A DNA stretch of 64,000 nt from Flavobacteriaceae bacterium (GTDB taxonomy: Bacteria; Bacteroidota; Bacteroidia; Flavobacteriales; Flavobacteriaceae): the NCBI GenBank assembly GCA_004762155.1, contig SIHP01000010.1, positions 124,001 to 188,000 on the forward strand, written 5' to 3'. A program made the position numbers and the translations under genes. The notes below the pieces were generated by a model, which ran no database searches, was not told the DNA's origin, and saw only the letters and a list, made by a program, of their open reading frames with translations. Numbering within the stretch: position 1 is the stretch's first letter; each line of letters starts with the position of its first letter. This document shows positions 27,259 to 35,771 of the stretch, one piece after another.

Positions 27259-28959
27259 TTAAACAGGTGTATTAGGCAACTCTATAGTTACTTCTGTTCC
27301 GTTATTTGGTTCGCTAGCAAAAGTTAAAATTCCTTTATTCTTTTTAACTAACGTGTGGCATAAAATCACTCCTAAACCAACACCTTCAGATCTATCAATC
27401 TTATCTATACTTAAATTGGTTAATGAATTAATTTTTTTAAGTTTTTCAGCTGGTACACCAACGCCACTGTCTTTAATTTTTATAAAAGCATAATCATTTG
27501 AAGAAACTCCTGTAGTTACCAAAATTTCTTTTCCTCCATATTTAACTGCATTGTCTAAAACATTACGCAATACAATTTTTATAGATTCTTTGTCTGCATT
27601 TATTAACGCATTCTCTAAATCAGCATCTATAATTATATTGTTAGCTTCTACTAACATTCTATAATCATACAAAACATGTTCTATAGTTGGTCGTAAAGCT
27701 ATTTCTTGCGGATTAAACAACAACTGATTACTTTGCTCTAATGACCAATGCAATACATTATTTAACAAATGACTGGTACTTTCTGTTACTGCAATTGCCT
27801 TATTATTAACTTCTTGTATTGCTGGTAAATTATTATTTGCAATATGCTCTTTTAATTCTACATGTTGATTCTTAATGGTATTTATAGGCGAACGTAAATC
27901 GTGTGACACCACCGAAAACAAATAATCTTTTGTTTTATTAGCCGTATTAAGTGCTTCTTTTTGTTTGGTTATCAATTTATTTTGACTTTGCAGTTTCTTA
28001 TAAAAAAAACCTAAACCTCCTAAAAAGATTAACAGACCAGAAGCGCCAATAATTAAACCATCTCGTTGTACTTTTTGACGCTTTAACTTTTCGTCTTGCA
28101 CAGCAATTTCTTGTTGTTTTTGAGCTACTGCTAATTGTTTGTCTTTTTCTGTTAATTCCCAAATACGGTCTCTGTTATTTAATGAATCCTTCCATTTATT
28201 AAATTCGGTATAATACGCTACACTTTCTTTATAACTTTTTCTGTTTTTCTCAATAACAGCCATATTTTGAGAAGTAAATTGTTTCATTTCAATATCAGAA
28301 AACAATTTAGCTAAATCATAAGACTCTTTAAATAATGGAATTGCTTCATCATCTAAATACTGTTCATAATATACATTTGCTAAATCCATTTTTGCTTTAA
28401 TAATAGATAAAGTATCTATGGTATTAATTAAACTAAATTCCTTATCAAAATATTTTTTAGCTTTTTCAAAATCTTTAATATGCATGTAGCAAATACCAAA
28501 ATTACGGTATGCTCTTAATCTCAATGATTTTTTTGTCAACAAACTATCTCTCTCCCACTTTGAATAATATTCTATAGCAGTCTTGTATTTCTTAATATTT
28601 AAGTTTAATACACCAAGCTGTAATAGTTTTAAACTTTTAAAACTTGAAGTATCTGAAATCTGAGAAAAATTCTCGGAAGCTTTCTTAAAAATGTTTTTTT
28701 TTAAAGCACTACCTCCTTGTATATAATTCAAAATATCTTTTTCATCCTGACTATCAACTAAAAATAAAGCTCTTGAACTATAAACATAGCATGAATCATA
28801 TTTTTTTTCTTTATAAAACTTAAATGCTTTACAAAAAAAATCTTTTTTTGAAGATTGACAAATTTGATTAGATATAGTATTTAATAATTCAAATTCATTT
28901 ATATTCTTTTGAGAAAAAACTATATTGACAACAAGAAAAAGAAAAAGAAAACCCCTCAT
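27259..28959 (-). CDS. TPR-containing sensor histidine kinase
   Basis: Membrane histidine kinase of 566 residues. Signal peptide at 1-16, TPR-like repeats at about 25-255 (AIEYYSKWERDSLLTKKSLR, KAKKYFDKEFSLI), a coiled coil, one membrane helix near 300-320 (LIIGASGLLIFLGGLGFF), then HisKA with His353 in VVSHDLRSPINT, and HATPase with N-box LRNVLDNAVKYGG and G-box KDSGVGV. The TPR sensor lies in the periplasm. Its ATG overlaps the stop of the preceding gene by one base (TAATG), which suggests translational coupling. Known TPR kinases in Bacteroidota respond to varied signals; the signal here is unknown. Confidence 0.9.
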   Translation of the reverse strand: MRGFLFLFLVVNIVFSQKNINEFELLNTISNQICQSSKKDFFCKAFKFYKEKKYDSCYVYSSRALFLVDSQDEKDILNYIQGGSALKKNIFKKASENFSQISDTSSFKSLKLLQLGVLNLNIKKYKTAIEYYSKWERDSLLTKKSLRLRAYRNFGICYMHIKDFEKAKKYFDKEFSLINTIDTLSIIKAKMDLANVYYEQYLDDEAIPLFKESYDLAKLFSDIEMKQFTSQNMAVIEKNRKSYKESVAYYTEFNKWKDSLNNRDRIWELTEKDKQLAVAQKQQEIAVQDEKLKRQKVQRDGLIIGASGLLIFLGGLGFFYKKLQSQNKLITKQKEALNTANKTKDYLFSVVSHDLRSPINTIKNQHVELKEHIANNNLPAIQEVNNKAIAVTESTSHLLNNVLHWSLEQSNQLLFNPQEIALRPTIEHVLYDYRMLVEANNIIIDADLENALINADKESIKIVLRNVLDNAVKYGGKEILVTTGVSSNDYAFIKIKDSGVGVPAEKLKKINSLTNLSIDKIDRSEGVGLGVILCHTLVKKNKGILTFASEPNNGTEVTIELPNTPV

Positions 28960-29498
28960 TAACCTTGACCATTTGAAGGTGCACTAACTGTACCTCTACT
29001 TAATTCAGGGTCTAAATCTCCTTGCGCTAAGAAAACAACCTCTTTATTTGATTCTTTATCTACTACAGTATACTCAAACTGCAAAGCATAAACATTACAT
29101 TCATAAGGCTCTGTAGGGCATTGACCGTCTACTTGATAATCATAACAAACGGCAAAAGATCTAGCTGTAAATTCGGTACCAGGAGAATTTACTAAATCTG
29201 CATTTTGAATATCATCAAAAAAAGATAATACAACTCTAGCATTGTCTACATCTCCTTTTAGTAATACTGTTTTTGATACTGGATATCCAGAGTATTTTCC
29301 TTTCCTGAAAGCTTCTAACGGCTTTAAGGTTAAAGCTGATTTTGGTGGTATAAAACATATTGCATATACTGAATAACTACCATCTGGATTACTAAATACA
29401 GTTACAGCTGGAAAATCTGATTTTGGATCATAAGTAACTTTTGCATTAGGATTAATTTTTCTTAAAGTAGGATTTGCTCCTATAGTAATTGTAGGCAT
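28959..29498 (-). CDS. hypothetical protein co-translated with TPR histidine kinase
   Basis: Protein of 179 residues without a signal peptide. It looks like an all-beta soluble fold (ITIGANPTLRKINPNAKVTY, AVTVFSNPDGSYSVYAICF). Three late cysteines occur in CYDYQVDGQCPTEPYEC. I do not recognise the family. Its stop codon shares a base with the start of the kinase gene, so the two should be made together. One guess is that it is the cytoplasmic or secreted partner, or the ligand, of the kinase sensor, but this is only position-based. Confidence 0.65.
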   Translation of the reverse strand: MPTITIGANPTLRKINPNAKVTYDPKSDFPAVTVFSNPDGSYSVYAICFIPPKSALTLKPLEAFRKGKYSGYPVSKTVLLKGDVDNARVVLSFFDDIQNADLVNSPGTEFTARSFAVCYDYQVDGQCPTEPYECNVYALQFEYTVVDKESNKEVVFLAQGDLDPELSRGTVSAPSNGQG

Positions 29499-29611
29499 TT
29501 TTATAATTTTTAAGTTTGGTTGGCTCTAAATTACAATAAAATTTGAATTGACAAATTTTAGTTCCTTTTTTTTAACTTTTTGTATTCTTTTCTATCTTTT
29601 TATAACAAAAA

Positions 29612-29645
29612 AAGACGACATAGGTTCCCAAACCTTAGTCGTCTT
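29612..29645 (-). terminator. terminator downstream of receiver-GT2 gene
   Basis: Stem AAGACGAC (29612-29619) / GTCGTCTT (29638-29645) with an inner AGGTT/AACCT, separated by a 2-nt internal loop. A T run follows on the minus strand. It lies just past the stop at 29692. Confidence 0.75.
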
Positions 29646-29691
29646 ATAAACTTAAAATCAAGTTTATAGTCCCAATTATAAATTCTTTTAT

Positions 29692-30894
29692 TTAAAAGAC
29701 ACTTGTCGTTACTTTTGTTTCTTCGTAATTAAACTCTTTTCTTTTTTTTGATGGTGATATATTATACTTCCATGCAATTTGTCCTAATTGACCTATTATT
29801 TTTATAGAATCTTTCATTGATAATTTAGAACCATCTGCATGAATCCATCTTTTTAATGGCTTTTCACATATTAATTGTCTTGCTTTCTCAATTTTAAAAT
29901 ACTTTCTCATTCTTAAAAATATTTCAACATCAAACAACCATCTGGTAATAAATTTTTGATCAAAAGCTAAATGAATTACATCTTTACTAAATATTTTTGC
30001 GCCACATTGTGTGTCTTTAAAATCCATTTTTAAAATCTTTCGGATAATAAAATTAATGGTTAAACTAATTATTTTTCTGGCAGATTCCTTTGTAATATTC
30101 GCTCCCATTCTACTAATTCTAGAACCACTTACTATTTTAAAATCTGAATTTTCTATGGTAGTTACCAAGTCATCAAAATCAGCTAAATCAGTAGACAAAT
30201 CGGCATCTAAAAACCCAATATAATCCAAATCTTCAAATTGTGACATATGTAACATTCCTTGACGAACTGCTTCTCCTTTTCCTCCATTTTTCACACAATC
30301 GAAAACAGTTATAAAATCTTCACGTCCTTTTTGTAAATCGTATAAAACATCTAACGTTTTGTCTTTACTTCCATCGTTTACAAAACACAAATGATATCCT
30401 GAATTTTTATCAATAAAATCTGTAAACTCTTTACTTAATAATCTTTTTTCTTCGTCGTAACAAGGAATTACTACACCAACACAACGTTGTTGAATAATTA
30501 CATTATCGTTTGTTTCTATTTTATTTTCAATTGCAGGAGCACCTATTAATCTTTTTACACGTGCACATACTTCATTTAAACTTAAAGGTTTTTTCATATA
30601 ATCATTAATTCCTAAATCAAAACCTTCTGTTATCATATCATCATCTGTATTACCAGATAATATCATTATAGCTGTACTATCTCCGCTCTCTTTTCTAATA
30701 TGCTTTACAACTTCAATACCAGATGTTGTAGGCATATTTATGTCTACAATTACCAAATCTGGTTGAAACGCATGAAAAATATCCATACCTTTTCTAGCAT
30801 CTGTTTCTGTTATAATTTCATAACCTAAATCTGTTAATCTTTTTTCCAAAGGGATTAACACTAATTTTTGATCATCTATTGCAAGTATTTTCAT
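29692..30894 (-). CDS. response-regulator receiver fused to family 2 glycosyltransferase
   Basis: A 400-residue fusion. I start at the ATG at 30894, which gives MKILAIDDQKLVLIPLEKR, the usual first strand of a receiver; a TTG 60 bases upstream would add an unlikely tail. Residues 1-120 form a receiver with Asp51 in LVIVDINMPTTSG and Lys in YMKKPLS. Residues 138-380 form a GT2 of the dolichyl-phosphate mannosyltransferase/DPM1 type: VGVVIPCYDEEKRL, NDGSKDKT, NGGKGEAVRQGML, and metal-binding DADLSTD. No membrane segment is seen. Phosphorylation may switch sugar transfer on or off directly. It lies divergent from the giant membrane protein of the exopolysaccharide region. A paired LytTR-like site lies 70-100 bases upstream. 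Confidence 0.9.
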   Translation of the reverse strand: MKILAIDDQKLVLIPLEKRLTDLGYEIITETDARKGMDIFHAFQPDLVIVDINMPTTSGIEVVKHIRKESGDSTAIMILSGNTDDDMITEGFDLGINDYMKKPLSLNEVCARVKRLIGAPAIENKIETNDNVIIQQRCVGVVIPCYDEEKRLLSKEFTDFIDKNSGYHLCFVNDGSKDKTLDVLYDLQKGREDFITVFDCVKNGGKGEAVRQGMLHMSQFEDLDYIGFLDADLSTDLADFDDLVTTIENSDFKIVSGSRISRMGANITKESARKIISLTINFIIRKILKMDFKDTQCGAKIFSKDVIHLAFDQKFITRWLFDVEIFLRMRKYFKIEKARQLICEKPLKRWIHADGSKLSMKDSIKIIGQLGQIAWKYNISPSKKRKEFNYEETKVTTSVF

Positions 30895-30963
30895 GATTAG
30901 AGGAGTTAAATAATTTGATACCACTAAAATACGTTTGATTAGGCTAATTTTCAATCAAAATAA

Positions 30964-30995
30964 CATAAACGGTAGTTTTCTGTAGACGAATGGTT
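30964..30995 (-). promoter_or_regulatory. LytTR/AlgR-like paired binding site upstream of receiver-GT2
   Basis: Minus strand AACCATTCGTC (30985-30995) and TACCGTTTATG (30964-30974) are direct repeats exactly 21 bp apart. The first matches the AlgR consensus CCGTTCGTC with one change; LytTR proteins bind such repeats two turns apart. A -7-like TATTTTAG lies between the site and the gene. Confidence 0.75.
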
Positions 30996-31182
30996 GTTAA
31001 GTAAAGCTTAACATATGTTAATGCTTCATTTAAAAATTCTATATTTACTATAAGATTAATCCTGTTAAATAATTATTTAACTATTTTTAATCTTAAATGA
31101 TAACTGTGGTATTAATAAAGACAATCATTAAAAGAAAAAGAAATAAAAAAACAACAAATTGTTATATTGACATATTAATATA

Positions 31183-34100
31183 TTGAAAAAAACATCTAAT
31201 AAATATTTAATTACAGCCTTACTTTTAGGCTTAGCTTTTCATGGAACTTCCATCTTTTTTACTTTGGAAACTACCTATGATGCATTAATACATTTATTTT
31301 TTGCAGATCATTATGCGAACAGTTGGTTTGAACCTTGGAATTACAAATGGTATACTGGTTTTACTGTAATGAGTTATCCTCCTTTAGTTCATCAATCAAT
31401 AGCATTATTATCTTATGTTGGTGGCTTAAAATTTGGAATGTTTACTGTTGCTTTAGTCGCAATTATATTATTTATAACGGGAGTTTATCGGTTTTCTTTA
31501 TTAATTACATCACATAGGAAATCCGCAGGATATGCTTCTATTTTAGCTGTTTTTTCCTCTTCTTTTATAGAAACGCTTCATATTTTTGGTCAACTGCCCA
31601 GTATTGTTGGTATTTCTGTACTAATGCACGCTTTACCAGAAATTTATCGTTGGTTAAAAACTGGTAAACGTTGGTACTTGGCAACTTCGCTTTCTTTAAT
31701 TTCTGTAACGGTAACCTCGCATCATGTTACTCCTATTTTTGGAATGATATTTTTCATATTCCCATTAATTGGCTTGGTTATTATGGATGCGTGTAAAGAA
31801 GAAGCTGGTACTATGAAAGCTGTTCGTTTTAAATTGTTTTTAAAATATTTTGCAAAACTCTTTAAACGGATGCTAATTTTTGGTGGAATAGCTTTAGCTA
31901 TTATCATTGGATGTTTATTACCATATTGGATTAATTCTAAAAAAAATCCTATTACACAAGTTCCTATTCCACACGGATCTCGCGACAACTTTTTAGAAGT
32001 TACTTCTTCTGGTTTGGTGTTTTTTACTATTCCATGGGGAATTTTATTAATTCTTTTACCTTATATTTTTTATAGATATTACAGTAAACGCTATTTATTT
32101 TTTGGTTTATCTATTACAATCTGTACCGTTTTAGGTACTGGTGGTACAACTCCAATACCTTTAAAAATGTTAGGCGAAACTGCTTTTAATATTTTAACTT
32201 TAGATAGGTTTACTTTATGGGCTTCTATTATGTCTTTACCTTTATTGGGTGAGTTTACGTATCGGTTTGTTAATGGCGATTTAAAAACATTAATTCAGGC
32301 TAAATTTGGTGCTGTTTATCATAGAATTATTGGTGGAATTTTAGCTTCTTTATTTGTTTTGATGGTAATTTTCACGATGAGTTTAGGGTATTTTAGACCT
32401 TCGCAACCTCAGAAAATAAAAATGTTGCCTATTGTTAATTTTTTAAATCAAGATGATCATGACAAATGGCGATTTTTAACCTTAGGTTTTGGAGATCAAA
32501 TGGCTTGGTTAAGTACACAAACAAAAGGATTATCTGTTGACGGAAATTATCATTCCGCAAGACGATTGCCAGAACTTACTACTCGACCAATTGAACGATT
32601 AGAAAATTCTAAATTTAAAGGTGTTGCAGGTATTGGTTCGCTACAACAATTTTTAACTACGCCAGCAAAGTATAATTTAAAGTATATTTTTTCTAATGAT
32701 AAATTTTACGATCCTATACTTTATTTTTGTGGTTGGCAACGATTACGACAGTTAGAAAACGGAATTATGGTTTGGGAGCGTTTAAACATTCCTCCTATTT
32801 CTTCTATTTTACCAAAAGATACTGTTTCTAGATGGCAAAAAATTCTTTGGGGTTTAATGCCTTTTACAACTGTTTTGTTTGCTTTTATTTTAAACATACA
32901 ATCGTTATGGGTTAAAGCTTTAAAATCAAGACCTAGAAAAGATCCTGAGTTTTTAAAATTCCAGAATGATTATACAAAATTTTCTCCTGGCCTTTTAAAA
33001 TTCACTCATCTTTGGTCATTACTGTTAATAATAATTTGTAGTTATGGTTTTTATTTTTATTATTTAAAAAACGATTCGCATCGAACTCCTGAAAATGCTG
33101 TTATGGCATATTATGATGCTTTAGATTTTAAAGAATTTGAGAAAGCATATAATTTATTAGATCCAAAAAGTGATTTAACTATTGCTCAATTTATGCTAGA
33201 AACCTCAGTAACTGATGGTTTACTAAGTAGCTACGCTAAACTAGATGCTTTAAAAACAACTGTTTTACATAAAAATGATAGTATTGCTATGCTTAAAGTA
33301 ACTACAGATTGGATTACGCCACTAGAAAAAATAAGTAAAAAGGAATATAAATCATTGATTAAAATAAAAGGAAAATGGTATATACAACCTGTAGAATTAA
33401 ATAATGATTTACCTCCAGATCAACTATATGCAAATAATACAACCAGTTACTTTAACCAAGGAAGAAGGAGAATTACTACAGAACAAACACATCATGAAGA
33501 TGTATTAAAACAACCTGTTTTAGAAGTGTTAACTGCTAAACTTGTTAAATTTAAACAACATTATGCCATTATTGGTGAAGTTCAAAATATTGATAACGTT
33601 CCAGCTGATGTTGTTTTAAAAGGAACTTTGTATAACGATGCAAACAAACAATTGGCTACTTATGACGCTAAATATCATGTAAAACATAAATTAATGCCTA
33701 AAGAAACAAGTGCTTTTAAAATTAATTTTGAAGGAATTGCATGGTCTAAAACGGAAGATTCTATTCCTAAAACTTTTAATCCTGATGAGTTTACACCTGT
33801 TGAATTTGAAGAACAACCTACCAAATTTAATTTACATATTGCAGGAAATGTATCTGGATCTGATTTGTACAAAAATATTGTGTTAAGTAATATTAACATA
33901 CATCCTAAAACCATTACAGGAACTATTTTTAATAGTGGTATACAAGAAATTACAGTACCGCAACTTTTGATAAGTTATTATAACGAGGATAAAGAGTTAC
34001 TTTGGATAGATCATGTATTTGTAAAAGAAGGAGTTCGTCAACAACGAAAACAACCTTTTGAATATAAAATACTTTCTAATGATAGTATAAAAATTGTAAC

Positions 34101-34272
34101 TACAGATATGAAAAATACTTTTGTTAATGGTTTACCAAACGAAACTATTGCTAATAAAATTTTAGGAAAACGTATTAAAAAACATATTAGTAAAGAATTG
34201 CAAAAGATAGATCATCCGTATTTTAGTTTTATAAATATTGAAATGAACACGTATATTGGTAATCCGAATTAG
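31183..34272 (+). CDS. large multi-pass membrane protein, GT-C / PTPS-related-like, exopolysaccharide candidate
   Basis: Protein of 1029 residues with about ten to twelve membrane helices in the first 560 residues. The pattern TTYDALIHLFFADHYANSWF near the N-terminus, with conserved acidic and His residues after helix 1, recalls the 6-pyruvoyl-tetrahydropterin-synthase-related membrane family and GT-C-fold lipid-sugar transferases. Residues 640-730 look like a small NTF2/DUF4878-like domain (NAVMAYYDALDFKEFEKAYN), followed by two beta-sandwich-like modules, all probably periplasmic. The TTG start is accepted because MKKTSNKYLITALLLGL begins a membrane helix and no ATG serves. Likely role: polymerisation or modification of a lipid-linked glycan. 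The family call is moderate. Confidence 0.7.
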   Translation: MKKTSNKYLITALLLGLAFHGTSIFFTLETTYDALIHLFFADHYANSWFEPWNYKWYTGFTVMSYPPLVHQSIALLSYVGGLKFGMFTVALVAIILFITGVYRFSLLITSHRKSAGYASILAVFSSSFIETLHIFGQLPSIVGISVLMHALPEIYRWLKTGKRWYLATSLSLISVTVTSHHVTPIFGMIFFIFPLIGLVIMDACKEEAGTMKAVRFKLFLKYFAKLFKRMLIFGGIALAIIIGCLLPYWINSKKNPITQVPIPHGSRDNFLEVTSSGLVFFTIPWGILLILLPYIFYRYYSKRYLFFGLSITICTVLGTGGTTPIPLKMLGETAFNILTLDRFTLWASIMSLPLLGEFTYRFVNGDLKTLIQAKFGAVYHRIIGGILASLFVLMVIFTMSLGYFRPSQPQKIKMLPIVNFLNQDDHDKWRFLTLGFGDQMAWLSTQTKGLSVDGNYHSARRLPELTTRPIERLENSKFKGVAGIGSLQQFLTTPAKYNLKYIFSNDKFYDPILYFCGWQRLRQLENGIMVWERLNIPPISSILPKDTVSRWQKILWGLMPFTTVLFAFILNIQSLWVKALKSRPRKDPEFLKFQNDYTKFSPGLLKFTHLWSLLLIIICSYGFYFYYLKNDSHRTPENAVMAYYDALDFKEFEKAYNLLDPKSDLTIAQFMLETSVTDGLLSSYAKLDALKTTVLHKNDSIAMLKVTTDWITPLEKISKKEYKSLIKIKGKWYIQPVELNNDLPPDQLYANNTTSYFNQGRRRITTEQTHHEDVLKQPVLEVLTAKLVKFKQHYAIIGEVQNIDNVPADVVLKGTLYNDANKQLATYDAKYHVKHKLMPKETSAFKINFEGIAWSKTEDSIPKTFNPDEFTPVEFEEQPTKFNLHIAGNVSGSDLYKNIVLSNINIHPKTITGTIFNSGIQEITVPQLLISYYNEDKELLWIDHVFVKEGVRQQRKQPFEYKILSNDSIKIVTTDMKNTFVNGLPNETIANKILGKRIKKHISKELQKIDHPYFSFINIEMNTYIGNPN

Positions 34273-34308
34273 TTTGGTTGTTAGAAACATATTATTTTTA
34301 TAGGAACA

Positions 34309-34406
34309 AGGTCATCACAAGGAGAAGCGACGAAGTGATCTTTTATGGATAACTAAAATATAACTTGAACTAAAAAACGACAGATTGCTTCGTGCCTCGC
34401 AATGAC
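34309..34406. repeat. inverted pair of REP-like palindromic elements
   Basis: Two related REP-like copies in opposite orientation: 34309-34339 (GTCATCACAAGGAG then GACGAAGTGATCT) on the plus strand and 34381-34406 (GTCATTGCGAGGCACGAAG when read on the minus strand). GTCATTGCGAGG...CGAAGCAATCTG motifs are widespread extragenic repeats in bacteria. About 40 bases separate the two, as in REP doublets. Confidence 0.65.
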
Positions 34407-34435
34407 GAATTTGAAACATTTAAAAATTAACAAAA

Positions 34436-34523
34436 ATGCGTTAGGGATTGAAACGACATCCTTTTTATTTTTCTTAAAAAAAATAAAAAGATATAGTGAA
34501 AAGCCCGACCTTTAGGTAACGCC
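34436..34523 (+). repeat. structured intergenic element of a type repeated in flavobacteria
   Basis: Block starting GCGTTAGGGATTGAAACG, with a 12-bp stem CTTTTTATTTTT (34461-34472) / AAAAATAAAAAG (34479-34490), then ATATAGTGAAAAGCCCGACC and TAACGCC. I recall the order TTAGGGATTGAA, hairpin, ATATAGTG, AAGCCCG from many flavobacterial intergenic regions; its function is unknown to me. It lies 25 bases before the next gene. Confidence 0.5.
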
Positions 34524-34547
34524 AAAAACATTTTTCAAACAAAATAA

Positions 34548-35771
34548 GTGAAGTTTAAAAGCACATATAGTATTATTTTAGGATTGATAATTTTATCATC
34601 CTTTACTTTTGTGCAAAAAAATGACGTTGCGAAACAAACCAATTCTGAAATAAAATTAATAACTACACAAACTGAGTTTAATGCTGGACATGAAATTATA
34701 ATCCAATTTGCTATTAACAATACTTTTACCCCACTACTCTATTGCACAAACAGTTATGGCTCTTTAGTAATTAAACCAACTTTAAAAAATAAAATTCTAT
34801 TTTATCAGATCCCTAAAATATTCTGCAAGAAAAGAGGAATTATTTATTGGAAATTAAGTAACACAACTATTTCTGGAAAACTAAATATTTCACCCATACA
34901 AAAAGTAGCAAAAATGGAAACGTATATTGGCCCGCCTAGTATTGAAGCCGGACGGAAAGATTATAGTATGCTTATTGTTATTCCTACTGATTCTTTAGAC
35001 AATCCTTTGCTTAAAAACACTGCTGTAACTGCAAAACATCAATTTTTAAATCAGAAAAAAAATGAAGTTATTTTTACTAAAAACCTCATCAGTCATAAAA
35101 AATTATTTTCTCCATTAAAAAGTGGACGTATGTTAGTTTCTTCTGAATGCTTAGGAGAAAACTCTAAAGAATTTACGGTAATTGTGTATCCTGCAAATCC
35201 TACTGACTTTGAGATTTCTGCTGAAAGACACCATAATTATGCCGATGGAAATCAAATTACTACTTTTTACTCTTCCATTATTAAAGACCAGCAAAACAAT
35301 ATTGTAAGTGATGGTACTTATGTGACTTTTTTTATAAAAAACAAAAAAGGAAACACTTTAAAAACGGCTGGAACAACTATTAAAGGAATTGCTACTGCAA
35401 AAATGATTCATCCTGATTATGAAACAGATTGGAGTATTAAAGCATATATTGATGGAATGGCAGAAAGTAATACGATTACCCTAAGTTATAAACAGGTTTT
35501 AAAAGATTTTGATGTTGATTTTTCTGAAAATAACCGATCAATTACAATTGGTCCGTTACAGAGTTTTATGCAACAAATGATTCCTGACGGATTAAATATT
35601 ACGCTTTTAGTTTATAAAAATAATACACTTATAAATACCGAAATAAAAACATCTTATAACGGATTTGTAACGTTTACTTTAAACACTGCTGTTTATCCGA
35701 AAGATAACTATACTATAAAAATTAGTGCAGCCGGATTGGAAAAAGAATTTAAATCGATACATATATGGTAG
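34548..35771 (+). CDS. exported protein with bacterial Ig-like (Big_1/invasin-type) domain
   Basis: Protein of 407 residues with a signal peptide (MKFKSTYSIILGLIILSSFTF) from a GTG start. Residues about 225-300 look like a Big_1 Ig-like domain (HHNYADGNQITTFYSSIIKD, NIVSDGTYVTFFI). Two further beta-sandwich segments flank it. No catalytic motif is visible. It overlaps the GH5-like gene by 7 bases and follows the giant membrane protein on the same strand, so the three are probably co-transcribed. It may act as a periplasmic scaffold or chaperone of the glycan machinery (inference). Confidence 0.65.
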   Translation: MKFKSTYSIILGLIILSSFTFVQKNDVAKQTNSEIKLITTQTEFNAGHEIIIQFAINNTFTPLLYCTNSYGSLVIKPTLKNKILFYQIPKIFCKKRGIIYWKLSNTTISGKLNISPIQKVAKMETYIGPPSIEAGRKDYSMLIVIPTDSLDNPLLKNTAVTAKHQFLNQKKNEVIFTKNLISHKKLFSPLKSGRMLVSSECLGENSKEFTVIVYPANPTDFEISAERHHNYADGNQITTFYSSIIKDQQNNIVSDGTYVTFFIKNKKGNTLKTAGTTIKGIATAKMIHPDYETDWSIKAYIDGMAESNTITLSYKQVLKDFDVDFSENNRSITIGPLQSFMQQMIPDGLNITLLVYKNNTLINTEIKTSYNGFVTFTLNTAVYPKDNYTIKISAAGLEKEFKSIHIW

